DNA of 64,000 nt from JBGFRR01 sp041695045 (GTDB lineage: Bacteria; Bacteroidota; Ignavibacteria; UBA10030). The stretch is from assembly GCA_041695045.1 (NCBI GenBank), contig JBGFRR010000074.1, forward strand, positions 1-64,000, read 5' to 3'. Both the position numbers and the translations under genes were made by a program. The notes under the pieces were generated by a model that had not been told where the DNA came from, did not search any database, and was given only the letters and a program-made list of their open reading frames with translations. Positions 60,933 to 64,000 of the stretch are shown here, one piece after another. Position 1 is the first letter of the stretch. Each line of letters starts with the position of its first letter.

Positions 60933-62144
60933 TTATCCAATGGTCTTAATTGTATCAGGACGAAGATTTAAGAGAGTTCTTACTTCTTCCAGTACGTCCG
61001 CCACTGTAATTTGCCCCATGCATTCATGAGTACCTGTCCAACATGTGAATTCATTTCCGCGGAACCGTGTTTTGTCCATCACTGTGAGAGGCGTATAGCA
61101 TGGGCTGCATTCGACGCGTTTCCACATGTATCGAACTGCTCGCCCACGTGGAGCCACCAAGCGTGGATCGGACGGTCCAAACAACATGATCGTCGGTGTA
61201 CCCACTGCGGCCGCAATGTGTGTCGGGCCAGAATCTCCGCCAATAAAAAGAGAACATTTTGATGCCAGGGCGATAAGACGTGGAAGTGTTGTCTTGCCTA
61301 CAAGATTCAAAACTTGTTCAGGTTGCTTTACGTACGAGAGAATTTCATCATTCAACACTTTCTCCGATTCACTACCCAGAAGAACAACCCTGTAGTGAAA
61401 TTCCTGTAACAACACGTTGATGAGTTGGCCGTAACATTCGGGGTACCAACGCTTAATAGGCATCCAAGTGCCGGGGTTGTTACCTCCTCCTGCAAAGATA
61501 CCTACAACAATATCCCCGTTTGCTGTCTGATGAGTGTCCAGCAAATCATGCACGACTTGAAGATCCTCTGTGCGCGGACGTAACTCTGTTTCATTTCCTG
61601 CAGCCGAAATTCCCAGGGCATCTGCCATGCTTAGGTAACGGTCAACTTCGTGCCTGTTTTCATCGAAATGTACGGTCTTCGTCAACAAAACGGTCTTATG
61701 AAAACCGATTCGAGTCTTTGCGCCGGACAGGAAAGCAAGAAAACCGAAAAAATTCCTTCGATGACCAACAACAACCAGATCAAAATGCCTTCTTCTCAGT
61801 ACAACAATCGTGGACAGTGTTTCTACAATCTTTTTTACCAAGCTTGTTCGAAACGGAGCGTCATACAGAATATAATCATCCACAAAAGGTATACAGTCTA
61901 TCAGCTCTTTGACCCAGGATGAAACAAGCATTGTGATTTGAGCATCTGGATACGCTTTCCGCAGAGAGCGTAAGGTTGGGGTAAGAAAGAGGATATCCCC
62001 AAGACAGCAGAGTTTGATCACGAGTATTTTTTTTACTGGAAACTTCATTCCTTTGCGGATGTTTTTTTTGAAACTGAAGTATTTGCGTGCGTCTATCCCG
62101 ATGAGTGCCATGAGGATTCTGGTTGGAATATACTCACCGCTCAC
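60933..62144 (-). CDS. Glycosyltransferase family 9 (heptosyltransferase-like)
   Basis: ILVIKLCCLGDILFLTPTLR near the N-terminus and GGDSGPTHIAAAVGTPTIMLFGP near residue 300 (in two parts) are the marks of GT9, the ADP-heptose:LPS heptosyltransferases. The ending HECMGQITVADVLEEV is also typical. The start is uncertain: GTG 62144, ATG 62111 and ATG 62048 are in frame, the last giving the usual beginning. It has long A and T runs near its 5' end and is less GC-rich than its neighbours, which suggests transfer. It probably acts in LPS core or O-antigen synthesis. Confidence 0.88.
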   Translation of the reverse strand: MSGEYIPTRILMALIGIDARKYFSFKKNIRKGMKFPVKKILVIKLCCLGDILFLTPTLRSLRKAYPDAQITMLVSSWVKELIDCIPFVDDYILYDAPFRTSLVKKIVETLSTIVVLRRRHFDLVVVGHRRNFFGFLAFLSGAKTRIGFHKTVLLTKTVHFDENRHEVDRYLSMADALGISAAGNETELRPRTEDLQVVHDLLDTHQTANGDIVVGIFAGGGNNPGTWMPIKRWYPECYGQLINVLLQEFHYRVVLLGSESEKVLNDEILSYVKQPEQVLNLVGKTTLPRLIALASKCSLFIGGDSGPTHIAAAVGTPTIMLFGPSDPRLVAPRGRAVRYMWKRVECSPCYTPLTVMDKTRFRGNEFTCWTGTHECMGQITVADVLEEVRTLLNLRPDTIKTIG

Positions 62145-62163
62145 GCGAAACTCAAGGAATGCC

Positions 62164-62192
62164 TTGAACGGCGGAGATTATTTTACTACAAT
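62164..62192 (+). promoter_or_regulatory. Sigma70-like promoter before the flippase gene
   Basis: TTGAAC (62164-62169) and TACAAT (62187-62192) are 17 bases apart. Transcription would start near 62199, about 27 bases before the TTG start codon of the flippase, and would diverge from the GT9 gene. Confidence 0.6.
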
Positions 62193-62225
62193 AGTGTCGC
62201 ATTTCCACACCAAGCACGAGCATCA

Positions 62226-63710
62226 TTGACCGACACCGTCTCCCCCCTCCAGCCGATACCGGTGCGCTCTGTTGCGCGCAACACGGTTCTTCTGTTTGGC
62301 CTCCAAGTCTTTGCTCGGTTCCTCAATTTCATTGCAACGATTCTCCTTGCGAACTACCTCGGCACGGAGCTCTTCGGCACGTACAATTATGCTCTCGCGC
62401 TTACCACCCTCTTCGTCCCTCTTGCCGACCTCGGCATGGATACATTTTTCCTGCGTGAGATCCCACGGCGCGTCCGCGAAGAGACGTCTACGTTGCTCGG
62501 CTCCGTCTTGTTGTCTAAGGCTGGCATTACCTTCATCGTCCTCATCTTCATCACGATCGTCGCATCGTCGCTCGAACCGATCGGCTCGGAGCGCTTCGGC
62601 TACATCCTGCTTGCCGGTGGCGTCGTGTTGTTGCGGGCGTATTGGAACACGTTCAGTTCACTCTTACGCGGGCTGGATCGCGTGCGGGATGAAACATGGA
62701 TGTTTTCTCTCACGCGCATTCTCGAATTCGCCGGTATCCTTGCCGCACTCCTCTCGAACGCAGACCTCTCCACCGTACTTGCCTTGATGCTCATGATGAA
62801 CGGTGTGGCGGTCGCGCTCACGATCGCCGTTGTGCGAGGACGCTTCATCCCGATCGCCATCGACCGGCGTCGCACAACGCTTGTGGCCGTGATTCGCGGC
62901 GGACTTCCCTTTGCACTTGCCAGTATCTTCACGAACATCTATTTTCACTTTGACACGGTTCTTCTGGCGAAGATGATCGGCGATCATGCCGCAGGCACCT
63001 ACCGCGCCGCCTATAATCTGGTTATTCCACTGTTGATGGTTTCCGGCGCGATTTCAGCGGCGGCGTTTCCTTTCCTCAGCCAGAATTTTCGCTCCCAACC
63101 CGAGGTCGTTGGCCGTGTCATCCAAACGAGCATACGCCTTCTCACGATGGTGTCCATCCCCACAGCCATCATCACGACGTTCGTTGCGCCGGACATTATC
63201 GCGTTCCTCTTTGCGCCCGAGTTCGCCGAAGCCGCGACGACGCTTGCCATCGTCATTTGGTTCCTCCCCATCGGTTTCCTGACAAACTTTTTCGGCCACG
63301 CGCTCGGAGCGATGGACGACCAACCGTTCGTCCTGCGTGTGAACACCGTGAATCTCAGCTTCAACGTCGTGGCGAACATTATCTTCATCCCCCTCTACGC
63401 GCAAACGGCAGCGGCTGTCATTACAGTCGCCACGGAGTTGATCGGACTTTCCTTGCTCTATCCACGCATCAGAAAACGTATGTCCGCCTCGCCGGAGATA
63501 TCACGATTCTTCAAGATGGGCCTTGCCGGCATGTTGCTGGTCCCGTATCTGCTTTACCGACCTGAGATTCACGTCCTGTTGAACCTCGCGATCGGCCTCG
63601 TGATCTACGGTGTGTCGCTGGTAGTGCTTCGCGCAGTAACGCCAAAGGAATTTCTCAATCTGGTATTGCTGAGGATGATCCGACAACCGCAAGAGTCCGT
63701 CCAGCGTTGA
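62226..63710 (+). CDS. Polysaccharide flippase (Wzx/MATE-like)
   Basis: The protein has 494 residues with about 14 membrane helices. LLANYLGTELFGTYNYALAL and LADLGMDTFFLREIPRR near the N-terminus match the polysaccharide-transport (PST) group of the MOP flippases. It moves lipid-linked oligosaccharide across the inner membrane for surface polymer synthesis. The start is uncertain: TTG at 62226 or GTG at 62262, neither with a strong ribosome site; the next ATG lies too far inside. Ten bases separate it from the next glycosyltransferase. Confidence 0.88.
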   Translation: MTDTVSPLQPIPVRSVARNTVLLFGLQVFARFLNFIATILLANYLGTELFGTYNYALALTTLFVPLADLGMDTFFLREIPRRVREETSTLLGSVLLSKAGITFIVLIFITIVASSLEPIGSERFGYILLAGGVVLLRAYWNTFSSLLRGLDRVRDETWMFSLTRILEFAGILAALLSNADLSTVLALMLMMNGVAVALTIAVVRGRFIPIAIDRRRTTLVAVIRGGLPFALASIFTNIYFHFDTVLLAKMIGDHAAGTYRAAYNLVIPLLMVSGAISAAAFPFLSQNFRSQPEVVGRVIQTSIRLLTMVSIPTAIITTFVAPDIIAFLFAPEFAEAATTLAIVIWFLPIGFLTNFFGHALGAMDDQPFVLRVNTVNLSFNVVANIIFIPLYAQTAAAVITVATELIGLSLLYPRIRKRMSASPEISRFFKMGLAGMLLVPYLLYRPEIHVLLNLAIGLVIYGVSLVVLRAVTPKEFLNLVLLRMIRQPQESVQR

Positions 63711-63719
63711 CGAAAACCC

Positions 63720-64000
63720 ATGCGCATCGCAATCGACGGAAGAACGATCGTAGATCAACGCACCGGTGTAGGCACGTACGCCGAGCGCATTATCCGCAGT
63801 CTCACGCGCATCGACACACAGAACGAATACCTGCTCTTCCTGGTCGAGCCAAACCCTCAGCTCGCTGCGCCACAACTCCAGTCCATCCTGATTCCCGGCT
63901 ACGACAAGATAGGGAGAAACCGATGGTGGGAGAATATGATGCTCCCTGCATTCCTTCGGAAGAACGCAGTTGATATCTTGTTTTCCCCTGCATACGCACT
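63720..64000 (+). CDS. Glycosyltransferase family 4, N-terminal part; runs off the right edge
   Basis: ATG at 63720 begins MRIAIDGRTIVDQRTGVGTY, the common N-terminus of GT4 enzymes whose donor site lies in the missing C-terminal half. About 93 codons are present. It follows the flippase gene closely on the same strand and is therefore part of a polysaccharide cluster that continues beyond the window. Confidence 0.85.
   Translation, partial: MRIAIDGRTIVDQRTGVGTYAERIIRSLTRIDTQNEYLLFLVEPNPQLAAPQLQSILIPGYDKIGRNRWWENMMLPAFLRKNAVDILFSPAYA

Overview
The window looks like part of the chromosome of a bacterium from the Bacteroidota-Chlorobi-Ignavibacteria (FCB) lineage. The marks for this are bacillithiol biosynthesis (bshC), a type IX secretion C-terminal sorting domain, AtuA-type proteins, small membrane-protein families of that lineage, and a DNA polymerase III alpha subunit of the DnaE type. 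Strong AGGAGG-type ribosome sites and sigma70-like promoters (TTGACA, 17-base spacer, TATATT) argue against classical Bacteroidia, whose promoters and translation signals differ. A deep-branching group such as Ignavibacteria or Kapabacteria is my inference. All assignments come from reading the sequence; no database search was run.

Bases 1-10975 (minus strand) form one respiratory operon, read from a near-consensus promoter at 10947-10975: a two-cluster ferredoxin, a Rieske protein, a split b6/subunit-IV cytochrome b, an octahaem cytochrome c with a coiled coil, a cupredoxin-like copper protein, cytochrome oxidase subunits I, III, IV and II with two small membrane proteins, and haem A synthase cut by the window edge. 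It reads as a quinol-to-oxygen chain built as one unit. Subunit I lacks the usual K-channel lysine and subunit II carries a large insertion in its copper domain.

Bases 11-23.8 kb hold bshC (plus strand), aroA, and the classic rimP-nusA-infB-rbfA-truB-ribF-rpsO-pnp operon. That operon has a terminator-like hairpin in the rimP leader and a small upstream reading frame that overlaps the rpsO start. A repeat island (23.9-24.4 kb) follows.

Bases 24.4-31.7 kb are a tight minus-strand operon: acylphosphatase, ispF, DedA, PAP2, lnt, a frameshifted threonine aldolase, a thioesterase, trpE and trpG. Next come a TPR protein and two tRNA genes, an outer-membrane protein, and decayed sequence. Bases 35-43.5 kb carry aspS, atuA and its small partner, prfB with its programmed frameshift, two LolC/E permeases and LolD. 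Then come dnaE-trxA, a BrnT/BrnA-like toxin-antitoxin pair beside an orphan sorting domain, an aldehyde dehydrogenase and proS.

Bases 51.8-64 kb are more accessory. They contain two clear pseudogenes (a copper-protein paralogue and a membrane glycosyltransferase), msrA, proline dehydrogenase, cspA, a secreted flavodoxin, a duplicated structured repeat next to tRNA-Arg, glgB-nadD, and the start of a surface-polysaccharide cluster (heptosyltransferase-like protein, flippase, glycosyltransferase cut by the window edge).
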